64,000 bases of DNA from Hippopus hippopus (lineage: Eukaryota; Mollusca; Bivalvia; Cardiida; Cardiidae): assembly GCA_946811185.2 (NCBI GenBank), contig OX328101.1:28442122-28506121 (forward strand), in the 5' to 3' direction. The notes under the pieces were generated by a model that was not told where the DNA came from, searched no databases, and saw only the letters and a list, made by a program, of their open reading frames with translations. The position numbers were made by a program, and so were the translations under genes. Below, piece by piece: positions 33,245 through 45,475 of this stretch (position 1 is its first letter; each line of letters starts with the position of its first letter).

Positions 33245-33252
33245 TTAATTGG

Positions 33253-33465
33253 CTTAATCAAACCTTTACAAACTATCCAGAGTTTAACGACTCTGACAGA
33301 GAACGCTTTTGAAAACATTGTGGAAAAATGGAAAATGCTGGTAACCAGCATTTTTTTCCTTTTCCAACAATGATTTTTGCCTTACCATAGAATTCAAGCA
33401 CAGTTGTACCAATTTTGAATTCGTAGTCTGCAGATGGTTCAGATTTAGTGTTTTGAAAAGGGTTG
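33253..33465 (-). mobile_element. TTAA hairpin MITE, second of an inverted pair
   Basis: Begins TTAATCAAACCTTTACAAAC, hairpin centre GCTGGTAACCAGC, distal end TTTTGAAAAGGG. Only about 8 bp separate it from the + copy. Confidence 0.75.
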
Positions 33466-33602
33466 AACAACAAACGATCTTGTAATCTTCAACATTATGG
33501 AAAACATTTTTGAAAGCCAAATAAAACATGCAAAAAAGACTGAGTCTCAGAAGCTAAATAACATGCACTGTTAAAAGTTGTGGATTTAGAAAGTCAATAT
33601 GA

Positions 33603-33617
33603 TCTCTCTCTCTCTCA

Positions 33618-33651
<34 letters not shown>

Positions 33652-33652
33652 G
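33603..33652. repeat. TC/TGTC microsatellite
   Basis: About 50 bp of (TC)n with a central (TGTC)4. Confidence 0.9.
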
Positions 33653-33659
33653 GTAGTGA

Positions 33660-35250
33660 AGAATGTCCATGAATGCATTACAAGGATAGTTATGTGCACT
33701 TTATTGTCTATGTCACCATGATAGAGAAAGCATATTACAAAGCTTTTTCTGACATAAGCTCATACGTCTCGAGAGGTAGGCTAAATGAGTAGAATATCAA
33801 AAGGATGTAAAATGAAAACTATGACATTGTTAATAAATAAAATGATGAATACACCACTATGAAGGGTCTATCCAGAAGTTCATGGACAAAGGTAAAGAAG
33901 TTTACACAAATTATATTTTGATATCGCTGTGAACGGTATTCAAAATTTCATTAAAAAATACATAATAATGAGTAATTTACAGGCAATCAATTAATGCCAT
34001 GTAAAAGGATTGCTGCACATCAAAATTTCAAATGACGTCCAACCGTGAGTTTTGCTCAAAGTACACTCCGTCTTAAAAAAAGTTTTGGAATCTGTGACTA
34101 TATACATGTATTGCTCCATCCTCATAACCCAAGAACCTAACAGGGACTATGTCATGGACAGTTCATCTTTAGGTGTACCATGTACTGTTCTGTCTGCCAT
34201 GTCATGGCAAGTTCATGCATTATGAGTTATGCGCTGCTCAACATCCAGACATTTCTTAACCAACTTAACGCCATTTCTTTTAGATTTTGACACTGGGCGG
34301 CCACATCTGTCATCCTCCATCATCGTTTACCATCCTTCTCTCTACCGCTTATGCCATTTGTATGCTGCAAACGATTGCTTCTTGACTAATCTATTTAAAA
34401 TTTTGATGTTTTGAACTGGCATATGTACAACAACAAGGCAGATTTGAATAATTGCCCTTTGTTTTAACTTTTCTTCAGATGACATTTCGATGTAAAATGG
34501 TATTTACCACTTTAATTCAAAACTTCCTGTTACTAAAATGGATGCATGTAATAAACAGCTAAAATAGCTTTTGCTACCGTAAATGACAATATATCAATAT
34601 TGAATATTTTAGTGTGTAATCTAAAAAAAAATTATTAAGATAAAAAACAGTAATACTGTTTTGAATTTTCTTGTGTGGCACTATCCCTATAATTATGCAC
34701 ATTGCTATGGTGACTGTATTACTTCTGTCAGACCATTCAAATTATTTGATATACAAATGTTGATGCACAATGTATAAATGTTTAAGATGTGAAGTTTTTG
34801 TTGATATGCTATGAAAATTAAAAAAGATATTCAATTTTTCCAAGAACATCTGGGTTAGCCTCACGTATATCTCTTTTTCAAGTTTTTATCACTTTGACTG
34901 TCCTTTAAAAGAAAAACTTTAATTGCATGTGCAGTATAACTTGGTGACGTTTAGGAGACTAGAAACTAAACAGTTGGCATCTGTGAAAGATTCTGGGATT
35001 TTTTTATACTTATAGGCTTAGCCATAAAGCACGTCCCTACTTTGTAAGTACATGTAGACTTTTTCTCGATGCTGTTAGTGTGAACTAGTGTGAAACTACT
35101 AACAAAAAAGATACTCTATCAATATAGTGAATACAATCATTGATGCAGGGTACGAAGGAAAGAAATACCATGTGACAAAAGGTTCACAGTGCTGTGAATT
35201 CTAAACAGTAAGAGACTAATACATTGATTAAACGGTAAGTAAACCTGAAC
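33660..35250. other. intron, nothing recognised
   Basis: No exon or known repeat family of this window; AT-rich, with weak short plus-strand frames only. Confidence 0.45.
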
Positions 35251-35394
35251 TAACTTTTAACCCTTTTCCTGCTGAGCATAATTGTTAACAAGTACAAAAA
35301 AAAACCATATTCCATAAAGTTTATTGGCATTGAACTGGGTTTATATGACCGAAACTGCTGATAGAGCAGAAGGGAGAGTTGAGCAAGGTCATTT

Positions 35395-35564
35395 TTACAA
35401 TCTTGTGAAAAATGCCTCTTTGAAAACATCATTGGAAAAAGTAAATGCTGGTAACCTGTATTTTTTTCAATTCCTACAATCTCTTCTTCCTTTTGAAAGA
35501 CAAATCATTTCCTTTCTGAGCCATTTAATTTTTTGTATGCACATGCTTTCAATATGAATAAGTC
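35395..35564 (-). mobile_element. TTAA hairpin MITE truncated by HINE
   Basis: CTTTGAAAACATCATTGGAA, AATGCTGGTAACCTGTA, distal part to GAATAAGTC, where a HINE-B begins. A possible left end (AACCCTTTTCCTGCTGAG) lies at 35259. Confidence 0.6.
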
Positions 35565-37509
35565 AACAAGAGGTCCATGATAGCCCTGAAGTCACTCACA
35601 TGAGCCTTTTGATCAAACATGACCCATTTCCAATCTCTTCAGAGATACTAAGACAAACACTGTGACAAACACTCATTAGTATTGGGCTTACAAATATGGC
35701 CTCTAGAGTGCAAACAAGCTTTTTCTAGAATTTGTCTCAGCGGCCTACTTGACATGTAGAAATTATCCAGACATACATTCCGACAAACTTTCATGAGTAT
35801 TTGAGAGAAAATGTGGCCTGTAGGGTGTACAAAAGGTTTTTCCGAGATTTGACCTAGTGACCTAGTTTTTTATCCAACATGACCCATATTCATACTAGTC
35901 TAAGATATTATCAAGACAAACATTCAAAGCAAATTTCAAGATTATTGGACTGAAAATGTGGCCTCTAGAGCGTACACATGGTTTTTCTAGGATCAAACTT
36001 CGTGACCTAGTTTTTATTCCACGTGACCCATTTTCAAATTCATGCAAGATATCATCATGACAAACATTCTAACAAAAGTTTAAAGAATATTGGACTGTAA
36101 TTATAGTACAAAAGGTTTTTCCGAGATTTGACCTTGTGACCTAGTTTTTTATCCAACATGACCCATTTTCATACTAGTATAAGAAATTATCAAGACAAAC
36201 ATTCTGACCGAATTTCAAGATTATTGGACTGAAAATGTGGCCTCTAGAGCTTACATAAGGTTTTTCTAAGATTTAATCTGGTGACCTAGTTTTTGACCTG
36301 ACATGACCCATTTTCAAAATCATCCAAGCTATCATCATGACAAATATTCTCACCAACTTTAAAGAGCATTGGACTGAAAATGTGACTTCTGGAGCGTACA
36401 CAAGGTTTTTCTAAGATTTGACTTTGTGACCTAGTTTTTGACCCCACATGGCCCACTTTTGAACTTGTCTGCGATATTATCAAGACAAACATTCTGACCA
36501 AATTTCAAGAGTATTGGACAGAAAATGTGGCTTTTGGAGCATACACAAGGTTTTTTTATATTTGACCTAGTGACCTAGTTTTTGACCCAACATGGCCCAT
36601 TTTCAAATTTGTCAGAGATATCATCAAGACAAACATTCTGACCAACTTTCAAGAGTATTGGACTGAAAATGTGGCCTCTAGAGCGTACAAAAGGTTTTTA
36701 TAAGCTTTGACCTGGTGACCTAGTTTTTGACCCGACATGGCCCACTTTCAAACTTGTTCGAGATATCATCAAGACATATATTCTGACCAACTTTCAAGAG
36801 TTTTGGACTGAAAATGTGGCCTCTAGAGCGTACACAAGGTTTTTCTAAGATTTGACCTGGTGACCTAGTTTTTGACCCGACATGGCCCATTTTCAAACTC
36901 ATTTGAGATATCATCAAGACAAACATTCTGACCAACTTTCAAGAGTATTGGACTGAAAATGTGGCCTCTAGAGTGTACACAAGGTTTTTCTAAGATTTGA
37001 CCTGGTGACCTAGTTTTTGACCCGACATGGCCCTTTTTTTAAAAATCATCCAAGATATCATCAAGACAAACATTCTGACCAACTTTCAGGAGTATTGGAC
37101 TGAAAATGTGGCCTCTAGAACGTACACAAGGTTTTTCTAAGATTTGACCTGGTGACCTAGTTTTTAACCCGACATGACCCATTTTCGAACTTGTCTGAGA
37201 TATCATCAAGGCAAACATTCCGACCAACTTTCAGGAGTATTGGACAGAAAATGTGGCCTCTAAAGCGTACTCACAAGATTTTTCTAAGATTTGACCTAGT
37301 GACCTAGTTTTTGACCCGACAAGACCCATTTTCGATCTTGTCCGAGATTTTATTAGGACAAACATTCTGACCAAGTTTCATGAGTATCGGACTGAAAATG
37401 TGGCCTCTAGAGCATACACAAGGTGAAAAAGTTGACGACAGATGACGGACGCTGGACACAGCACGATCACAATAGCTCCCCATGAGCACTTCATGCTCAG
37501 GTGAGCTAA
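35565..37509 (+). mobile_element. HINE type B with ~11-unit tandem core
   Basis: 5' end ACAAGAGGTCCATGATAGCC with GTCACTCACATGAG. The core is about eleven units of ~145 bp, each with GACCTAGTTTTTGACCC, CATCAAGACAAACATTCTGA and GGACTGAAAATGTGGCCTCT. The 3' end is GACGACAGATGACGGACG, a hairpin TGAGCA-CTTCA-TGCTCA (about 37483-37499), then GGTGAGCTAA. Short minus-strand frames in it are frame accidents of the repeat unit. Confidence 0.8.
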
Positions 37510-37722
37510 AAAGGTTTCCTTCCAGGAAAAGAGATTAATAATCTTAAGTTCAAAGTAAAGATCAAAGCGTTATTTTAGATGAATCCATTTATCATGCGAC
37601 CTACTTGTAGAATTAGAAGACTTCATATTTTGCATGAGTGACCTTTGAAAATTGTAGGGAGTGATTGTTTTTTATAATTCAGTACTCCCTTTGCCAAAAA
37701 GTTTTAACATGAATAATGCATA

Positions 37723-37942
37723 GCTTTTTACCAGATGATAAAATTTCAAGTTAGTCAAAACTGAATGCCTTTGCAAAAAAACACATTAAAGGTGGCTATT
37801 ATGACAGAGTTTGTCTTTTACTGGGTAGCAAATATCGCAGGAAAAGGAGAAGATGCTGGTAACCATTTCATTTTTTTCCTACAATGTTTTAAAAAGGCTT
37901 CTTCCTCAGGGTCGTTTAAACATGTGATTGAATGGTGAAGAG
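37723..37942 (+). mobile_element. TTAA hairpin MITE
   Basis: CTTTTTACCAGATGATAAAA end, hairpin partly decayed, CTTCCTCAGGGTCGTTTAAA, end GATTGAATGGTGAAGAG. Confidence 0.7.
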
Positions 37943-38439
37943 TCCATTTACGTTGATTATCAACAAAAATTCTCCATGTGAAAACCAACGAAAGTAATCT
38001 TATCTCTTAACACATATTTTCCTTTTAGGTGTCTGTTACTACAAAACCATATAGATAACATAGATCCATGTTTTATTTCACAGCAAAAGGTAGCTTTTTA
38101 ACTGCATTATGAGAACAGAAGCGGTGACTTATTTTCCAACAGAGGTTTCCAAACCATAAGATATAAATTTTTCCTTTCCTATTACTTGTTTAATTCTTGT
38201 CAATGGTGGGAGCAGAGGGATGGGGACAGCTCTAAAAGTAGCTGTCAATTTAAATAATAAATCCAGAGTTTTATACAGGCAGCACAATCATTTGGAAGTA
38301 CAAATCTTCTGGTACATTTTACACTTTTCATAATAGAGCATTTATTGACACTCCTTAGTAAACTAAAACTAGCAAAGCAAAAAAAAAACCCCACCAGCAC
38401 CTTGTCAGTGAAGCAGCACAATCAGAGAATGGAAATAAT

Positions 38440-38660
38440 TTTCAAATCAAAGATGACCTGTGATCTTGATCTTTGACCCATGTGACCCAAAATCAATAGG
38501 ACACTTCCTTGGGTCAGGAGCAACACTTGTATAAGCTTTCAGGGTCCTAAGTCAAATGACTTTTGAGTTAGAGCACGGAAACAAAAAAAAAGTCTCCAAA
38601 CTGACAGACATGTTGAAACCAGTAATGTATATGCCCCTCTACTTCGTAGGAGGGGATAAT
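38440..38660 (+). repeat. interspersed repeat fragment (TGACCCAAAATCAATAGG)
   Basis: CTTGATCTTTGACCCATGTG, ACCCAAAATCAATAGGACAC, then CCAGTAATGTATATGCCCCT and CTACTTCGTAGGAGGG, a 3' hairpin. The layout suggests another HINE-like 3' end; identity is inference. Confidence 0.45.
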
Positions 38661-38850
38661 GATGTTGACTTAGAAAAAGAGATAAGTAATTTTGCTAAAT
38701 TTAAAAATGATATGTCTGCAACATACAGAAGTTTCACTGGAATGACTAGGTCTTTCCTTATTCAATGCAAATAAATCCTTTTATGCAGTTGAGCACTTAA
38801 GAAAACATTACAGTTACAATTATTGCTCTTTTTCTGCAATTTTTTCCAAA

Positions 38851-39087
38851 TCTTCATGATACATGATAACAAGCAAGTCATCACATAATTTTAGATCCAT
38901 TTGGTCAAACAACCAACTAATGAAGTTGGTGATGTCCTTGCACATGCAGAAAATTTACAAATTTAAATAGCAAAAAGTTTCAACACATTATTTTAGTAAC
39001 TACTCTGCCTGCGTCGCCTGCATGGGCTGACATGGGTCAATACATTTTGCAAATGCATTAAACCCTCTTTTCATAGAGCATGGCTCA
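38851..39087. mobile_element. MITE, 36 bp-TIR family, left TIR lost
   Basis: Internal GCAAGTCATCACATAATTTT, GCCTGCATGGGCTGACATGG and right TIR TGCATTAAACCCTCTTTTCA + TAGAGCATGGCTCA match 30411-30673. Confidence 0.75.
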
Positions 39088-39253
39088 AATATATTCCTGC
39101 TGTGTCATTTCCACTGGTAGCAGCATGTCTAAAACTTGCCTGTAATGTCATGGGTTACATACTTTTATAGGGATTAAAACTGTTTCTGTTATAACAGTTC
39201 TTCAAATTTATCATTCTCAGAATGGGGGTCCCAAAAAACTGAGTTAATCTTTT

Positions 39254-39440
39254 GCAGAACTGGGCATATATTCTCCAACCATTCTTAGTTACATTCTATA
39301 AGTCTTCATCTAGATTGGAAAGCAACATATTTTCTGATTGGCTAAACCATTCGGTTAAGCCTATCAGTAATTGTGTTATTTCGGAATTCAGAAAATTCTT
39401 GAGAATAAGACAAAGACTGTTTTTACAGTTAGTTTATAGA
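39254..39440. repeat. foldback repeat copy
   Basis: CTCCAACCATTCTTAGTTAC, TTTTCTGATTGGCTAAACCA and, inverted, ATTCTTGAGAATAAGACAAA; same family as 22796-23085. Confidence 0.6.
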
Positions 39441-39619
39441 AAATTTCATTTTAATCTTTGCACTATGCTCTGAAACATTCAAACAGATTTCTGTAAGTCT
39501 CTTACTGTATAGAAGTCACCAAAAAACCCTGTAACTGGGAAGGTAAGCAATAAACTTACAAGGTCTCTACTCAACTTCATACCTGGCATCCAGCATCCTA
39601 AAAATCCAGTAAGAACAAT

Positions 39620-39713
39620 ACCCTTTACTAAACTATCCAGTCATATAACAAACCTGTGGACAAAGGCTTTAAAAAAAAAATTGTATTAAAAGGAGAAAAT
39701 GCTGGTTACCAAG
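39620..39713 (-). mobile_element. left half of TTAA hairpin MITE
   Basis: CCCTTTACTAAACTATCCAG end to AGGAGAAAATGCTGGTTACC; lost after the hairpin centre. Confidence 0.6.
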
Positions 39714-39714
39714 A

Positions 39715-40320
39715 GACCAATCAGATTTTCTCTGAATTTTGCCTCTCAAAGTAAATATATACCCTAGTACTTGAACTGTTTCAAATCATAGCATTGCAAC
39801 AGTGTCCATTAGAATCGATATTTTGTTGTTGGACCGGCACAGTGAACTGGCATCCAGTCAAGTCCTAGATCTATAAACCAATAAAACTGAAAGTAGAATG
39901 GGTATTCGCAAGCGTGTGTGACAGTATATTTCTTTCATGTCAAACCGATAGCATAGTACAGTGAGCGCACATGCATGCGTCGTTACGCATGACGTATTTT
40001 GCTCCAGTCAGATTGATAACAGTAAGCAGATTTGCTATACAAATCTGCTAAAAATTGTAAATCAGTCACTCTGAGGTTGAATCACAACCTGAAAATCAGT
40101 CACTGTAAGATTATATGAGGTTAAATCACAAATTGTCCTTGTTACCAGAAAGGTCAGTAACTTGATCACGAGAAAAGTTAATGTCAATATGACCACAGCT
40201 TGTATTGATTGACAAAGATGCCAGAAATCAATAGGAAGCTTGGATTTATTTTCTTGATCTTTTTAAGATACTATGAAATAACTACTATATTTTCTGTAGA
40301 AAAGGTCTGTGCACTTATGG
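39715..40320. other. intron; short dyad and direct repeat
   Basis: AGCAGATTTG-CTATA-CAAATCTGCT at about 40024-40048 is a perfect 10 bp stem. A ~45 bp direct repeat (AATCAGTCACT...GAGGTTGAATCACAA) follows at 40060-40135. Confidence 0.5.
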
Positions 40321-40325
40321 GTTAA

Positions 40326-40546
40326 CTCGTTATCTAACAAGCCTGTGTTTTGACCATTCAAACAAAGAAGGCTTTTGAAAACATGGTGGAGTAAGGAGAT
40401 AATACTGGAGAATAGCATTTCCTCCTTCTCCCACTTTGATTTCTTCCCTTTCACAGACAAATTTTATCATTTGTGCCATATTTATCTTGTCATTTGCAAA
40501 TGTATTGAATTTAAACAAGTCTAGGACTTTACCATTTGGTAAAGAG
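40326..40546 (-). mobile_element. TTAA hairpin MITE, full length
   Basis: TTAA 40322-40325, CTCGTTATCTAACAAGCCTG end, diverged hairpin, distal end CATTTGGTAAAGAG then TTAC. Confidence 0.75.
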
Positions 40547-40597
40547 TTACCAGTAAGGTCAAATCAACCTTACCATGCAGATACAACTTTTAACTGT

Positions 40598-40808
40598 TAA
40601 CCAAACAACAATAATTAATCTGAATTGATAGCACTTGCAGACGACTAATTAAAGGTAGCTCATGTTATGGGTTTTGTCTGTGAAATAGTAAAAAACATTG
40701 TAGAAAAAGGAGAAAATGCTGGTGACCAGCATTTCCACCTTCTCCCTCAATATTTTCAAAAGCTCTCTCTGTCAGTGTCTTTCAGACTCTGAATAATGGA
40801 GTAAAGAG
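40598..40808 (+). mobile_element. TTAA hairpin MITE
   Basis: GTTAACCAAACAACAATAAT end, hairpin 40688-40756 with a GCTGGTGACCAGC centre, end AATAATGGAGTAAAGAG. Confidence 0.7.
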
Positions 40809-40904
40809 TTTATGCAGCTGGAAACTAAAGGAGAAACTGCATTTCAGTAAATAAAGTTAAATATTGGCAACAGTTCACACTGACCACATTTTGAAAACTT
40901 TATT

Positions 40905-41093
40905 TCTTTACCAAATGACAAAATTTTAGACATGTCCAAATTGAAAGTATTTTGCAGACAACAGAGTAATTTCAGCTCTATAATGAGATGATTATGCCTG
41001 TCAAAGCATAGAAAACACAGCAGGAGAAGGTAAAGGAGAAAATGCTGGCTTCTGTCTCAGGGTCGTTAAAACTCAGAATCATTGGGTAAAGGG
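40905..41093 (+). mobile_element. TTAA hairpin MITE missing one hairpin arm
   Basis: TTTCTTTACCAAATGACAAA end and good body. The left arm runs to GGAGAAAATGCTGG, then jumps straight to CTTCTGTCTCAGGGTCGTTA; the right arm is deleted. Confidence 0.7.
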
Positions 41094-41267
41094 TAGATTC
41101 TGATAACAACTTAGTCATTGATACGGGGCTGGTTATGCATCTGTTTTTCAGCATAAGTAAAATCTTTTAAAGGATATGAAAGAATGTATGAGACAGAATT
41201 CGTTCCTCTCACACTGGTGAACGTTTCTCCTACAAAGCCTGTGAGGGAAAACAGCCAGTGAATTAAA

Positions 41268-42084
41268 ACAAGAGGGCCATGATGGCCCTGTATCGCTCCA
41301 CTGGCTATTAAGTAAAATTCTGACCAGTCGTTTCAGAGAAGAAGAATTTTTAAGAATTTCTAAATTTCCATATAGTGCAAGTAGCCCCCATTCACCAGAG
41401 CCACATTTTTTGACGGATCAAAATTTTACGAACAATTTTTGAAAAAGGTCACCTAAGCAACAATCCTGTGAAATTATTTCAAAATCTGACCTGCTGTTTC
41501 AGAGGAGAAGATTTTTAAAGAATTCCTTCATTTCTGTATAGTGCAAGAAGCTCCCATTCACCAAAGCCACGTTTTTTGACGGATCAAAATTTTACGAACA
41601 GTTTTTGAAAAGGGTCACCCAAGGAACAATCCTGTGAAATTATTTCGAAATCTGACCAGCGGTTTCAGAGAAGAAGAATTTTGAAGAATTCCTTCATTTC
41701 TATATGGTGCAAGAAGCCCCCATTCACCAGAGCCACATTTTTTGACGGATCAAAATTTTACGAACAATTTTTAAAAAGGGTCACCCAAGGAGCATATCTG
41801 TGAAATTATTTCAAAATCTGACCCGTGGTTTAAGAGGAGAAGATTTTTAAAGAATTCCCTAAAAAATTCCATTTGGTTGCAATGGCAACCAGAGTTTTTG
41901 ATGGAATCAAATTCTGTGAACAGTTTTTAAAGAGGACCTTCCAAGGAACATTCCAGCCAAGTTTGGTCCAAATCCGCCCAGTGGTTTAGGAGGAGTTGAT
42001 GTTTAAAGAATTGTTGACGACACACGACGCACACCAGGTGATCCTAAAAGCTCCCCTTGAGCATGTTGTGCTCAAGTGAGCTAA
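41268..42084 (+). mobile_element. chimeric HINE: type A 5' end, type B body and 3' end
   Basis: 5' end ACAAGAGGGCCATGATGGCC then CTGTATCGCTCCACTGGC is type A. The body has four units of ~166 bp beginning CTGACC(A/T)G(T/C)... at 41320, 41486, 41651 and 41818, then TTGCAATGGCAACCAGAG. The 3' end is type B: a CTTGAGCA-TGTTG-TGCTCAAG hairpin then TGAGCTAA (42081-42084). Type A 3' sequence follows directly at 42085-42162. Confidence 0.75.
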
Positions 42085-42162
42085 AAAGTTAACATACGGA
42101 TGGACGCACAACGGACAACGGGCCATAACATAAGCCTGCTGGCCTTCGGCCAGTGGAGCTAA
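42085..42162 (+). mobile_element. HINE type A 3' end
   Basis: GGATGGACGCACAACGGACA, then GGGCCATAACATAAGC, hairpin CTGGCC-TTC-GGCCAG, TGGAGCTAA (CTAA 42159-42162). It closes the type A 5' end at 41268, so the type B part looks inserted into, or exchanged within, a type A element. Confidence 0.75.
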
Positions 42163-42289
42163 AAAACTTGTCTAGCACCAATCATGTATCACTGCAACTT
42201 GATAATCAAGGGAGGTAAATAGTAACGAACTTTATCTTTCATAAAAAGAGTTATTTCCCTTGATTAATGTTTAAATTGAAGTGACAATA

Positions 42290-43599
42290 TTTTGAAGCCC
42301 ATGTTAAACTTGCGATCCCTGGAATGAAGGCAATTTTGACCCCAGACCTGCAATATGAAACTAGAATGTGTGGTTATAAACAAAAAGATTTTTTAATCTT
42401 GCCCAATAAAAAGTCATGTAAAACAAGTTTGCTGAATAAAAGGCCCTGTAAAATATGTGATCCATGACACAGGTTTATCAAGTTTTCACTATAAAAGCCA
42501 ATGTAAAACTTGTGACCCCTGGTGTGGAGTCAAACTTGACCCCCAAAGTTAAAATTTGGGCCCTCTTGGTAGAGGCCCATTATATAAAGTTACATGCAAA
42601 ATTTGGTAGCCCTAGGCCTAAATATGGCTATGTACAAGTAGATTATTAAAGTTTCCTTATATAAGACCATGTAGAACTTGTGACCCCCTGGGGTGGGGCT
42701 ACATTTGACCCCCTGGGCTATAATTTGGGCACCCTTGATAGAGACCCCCTAGATAAAGCTAAATGCAAAATTTGATAGCCCTAGCCCTTATAGCTAGATG
42801 CGAAAGATTTTCCTATATAAGCCAGCCCATGTAAAACATGTTACCCCCCGGAGCGAAGTCAAATTTGACCCTCGGCTATAATTTGGACACCCTTGGTACA
42901 GGTCCACTAGATAAAGCTACATGCCAAATTTGGTCGCCCTAGGCCCCATGGCTAGGTCTAAGAAGAATTTTAAAGTTCTCCCTATATAAGCCCATGTAAA
43001 ACTTGTTATATAAGCCCATGTAAAACTTGTTACCCCCGGGCAGGGCCTAATTTGACCCCAGGGCTATAATTTGAACAATCTTGGCAGAGGTCCACTAGAT
43101 AAAGCTACATGCCAAATTTGGTAGCTCTAGGCCCTATGGCTAGGTAGAAGAGGAATTTTAAAGTTCTCCCTAAATAAGCCCATGTATAACTTGTAACCCC
43201 CGGGGCGGGGCCAATTTTGACCCCAGGGCTATAAATTGAAGAAACTTTGTAGAGGTCCACTAGATAAAGCTACATGCCAAATTTGGTAGCCCTTGGCCTT
43301 ACGGTTTCAGACAAGAAGATTTTCAAAGATTTTCAAAATTTTTCAGTTTTGTTGCCATGGCAACCAGAGTTTTTGAAGGAATTAAATTCTTTCAAGAAAT
43401 TCTGAAGAGGACCATGGCAGGATCATTTCTGTGAAGTTTCATCAAAATTGGATGGGTAGTTTCAGAGAAGAAGACGTTTAAAAAAAAAGTTAACGCACGG
43501 ACGGACGGATGCACGCACGGACGGACGGACGGACGGACGGACGGACGACGGACAACAGGCCATGACATAAGCCCGCTGGCCTTCGGCCAGTGGAGCTAA
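42290..43599 (+). mobile_element. HINE type A with ~170 bp tandem core
   Basis: About six units of ~165-175 bp with AAGCCCATGTAAAACTTG, GGTCCACTAGATAAAGCTAC and AAATTTGGTAGCCCTAGGC, then TTGCCATGGCAACCAGAGTT and a (GGAC)n tract at about 43497-43550. The 3' end is hairpin CTGGCC-TTC-GGCCAG then TGGAGCTAA (CTAA 43596-43599). No type A 5' end is seen directly before the core. Confidence 0.75.
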
Positions 43600-44077
43600 A
43601 AACTGTTGTGTATGGTGCTGGTACAAGAAACGTAAGGAGAGCATAGGTAGATGCAATGGGGATATTACTGAAATAATGTAGAACATTGAGTTAAATAGTG
43701 AACAAACACAAACAAATAATTCACACTGATCACAGTCCCTCTCCTGATACTTTGGCTTACACACCTGCGGTACCTTTCTCTACACTGTGAACACACGAAA
43801 TTTGCGTACGCAGTTGAAGTAAGGAAGCATCAAGTCTGAAAACAAGTTTCACTGAACTGCTTAAGTATACAGTTTGAGTAAATGTTTGTAGAACTTTATG
43901 CCAGCTCTTACCTTTGGGTGAAGCAGGGATCGTATGTGTGTATATTCAATCCCAAATACTTTGTGTAACTCTATACCCCTAATGAATTATTGGTCTCTTG
44001 GAACAAAAAACATAATTATCCTAGTTCTAAATCCATACCGTTAATTATTAAGGCTCTTTGAAAACAAAACAGTGTTG

Positions 44078-44135
44078 AGCAGCAAGAGGGCTATAATGAT
44101 CCCCTATTGCTCTACTGGCAAATAAAGCTACAGTA
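44078..44135 (+). mobile_element. HINE type A 5' end fragment
   Basis: AGCAAGAGGGCTATAATGAT then CCCCTATTGCTCTACTGGCA; no body or 3' end follows. Confidence 0.55.
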
Positions 44136-44254
44136 AGATGTAGTTCATGTGGACTTTGACATTATAACATAATAAATTAGACACTCATGCAACATCTTAT
44201 AGTAAGATACATATTACAAAGATCTCTGCAACATGAACTAACCTATATTTGGTA

Positions 44255-44451
44255 AACTCTATATTAAACAATCCCATGTTTTAACAACCCTGTGGAAGGG
44301 ACTTTTGGAAGCATTATAAAAGAAAATACTGACTCCTTTTTCCACAATATTTTTCACCTATTCAAATACAGATTACATTGTTTGAGCCACATATACTTTG
44401 TTGTCTGCTTTGAATAGGACAAGTCTAAAATTATGTACTTTGGTAAAGGGT
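44255..44451 (-). mobile_element. TTAA hairpin MITE
   Basis: CTATATTAAACAATCCCATG end, reduced hairpin, GACAAGTCTAAAATTATG and end CTTTGGTAAAGGG. Confidence 0.65.
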
Positions 44452-44727
44452 TCAGACAAGAATGTGGAAAGGATGTAAAATTATACTTGTATGATAGCTT
44501 GGTAGTTATTGTGGTGATAAGAAGTACACTATGAACACAATGTACAAGACACCAATTATACCAAGATATTTTCCATATGTCAGAAAAAAAAAGGCCTTGG
44601 TGTTCTTACAAACAAACATCAGTTACAACAAACAAATAGCTGGAAAAAAAAACAATCACCAAAATTCCTTATCATCTATGCAAATAACAGACTGAGGCAA
44701 CTGGCATTTCAAAAGAAATGTTTAAAT

Positions 44728-44937
44728 CTTTACCCAATGACAAAATTTTAGACTTGGCCAAATTTTGGAAGCATTTGCAGACAACAAAATAAATGTGAGT
44801 CTAAAATAAACATTTTTTGGAAGGGTAGAAAATATTGTGGGAAAAGGAGAAAATGCTGGTTACCAGTATTTTCTCCTTTTCGCACAAAGTTTTCAAAAGC
44901 TTTCTTTCTCAGGGTTGTTAAAACTCGGGATTGTGTG
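44728..44937 (+). mobile_element. TTAA hairpin MITE, good hairpin
   Basis: ATCTTTACCCAATGACAAAA end, hairpin 44828-44894 (two or three mismatches), end AACTCGGGATTGTGTG; the final TTAA is lost. Confidence 0.78.
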
Positions 44938-45274
44938 TTTTCTGCATAAAACAGCCATTACAAATTTTATTATCTTACACTTGTTTGAGATGAGCATGAT
45001 GTGACCTCATACAGTCATTTTATACTACTTTCAGAGTAGTAAATTTGCGCATAGAAATTCCCATGTGTGTGTGCGTGTGTTTTTTTTTCATATTCTGACC
45101 TATGATTTATGAAATATTTTAATAAGATAAAAAGAATCTGACATTTTTTAGGTTTTTTAACAAAATTTTATAAAACATGTCTAAAACATTGTTATTCAGC
45201 TCACTTATGAACAATTTTCAAAACTTGTTTTATATAATTTTATCTAAAGTGCCAACTTATGTCAGGTTCTGACT

Positions 45275-45475
45275 TACATACTGTATAAGTGGAAATTTTT
45301 GCGATTTTGCGAATTTGAAAAATTCACAAACTTTTCTGTTTGCGTATTTTACCCTTAGTATACCAACAAATAACGAGTGTCTTGAATTCGCAAGCATTTC
45401 CATACGCAAAATGTCCGTAATCTGTAATTCCCAAATTTTTCGACACACATATATATCCACGTATACAGTATATGG
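45275..45475. mobile_element. small MITE with diverged terminal repeats
   Basis: CATACTGTATAAGTGGAAAT at 45276 and, inverted, CCACGTATACAGTATATG at 45457-45474; both ends followed internally by AATTTTTGCGA / TCGAAAAATTTGG. Both strands are open over parts of it, by composition. Confidence 0.5.

Noticed and set aside
36286..37489. Series of similar ~65-codon minus-strand frames
   Set aside because: They are the same frame of the HINE tandem unit read repeatedly, not a protein family.
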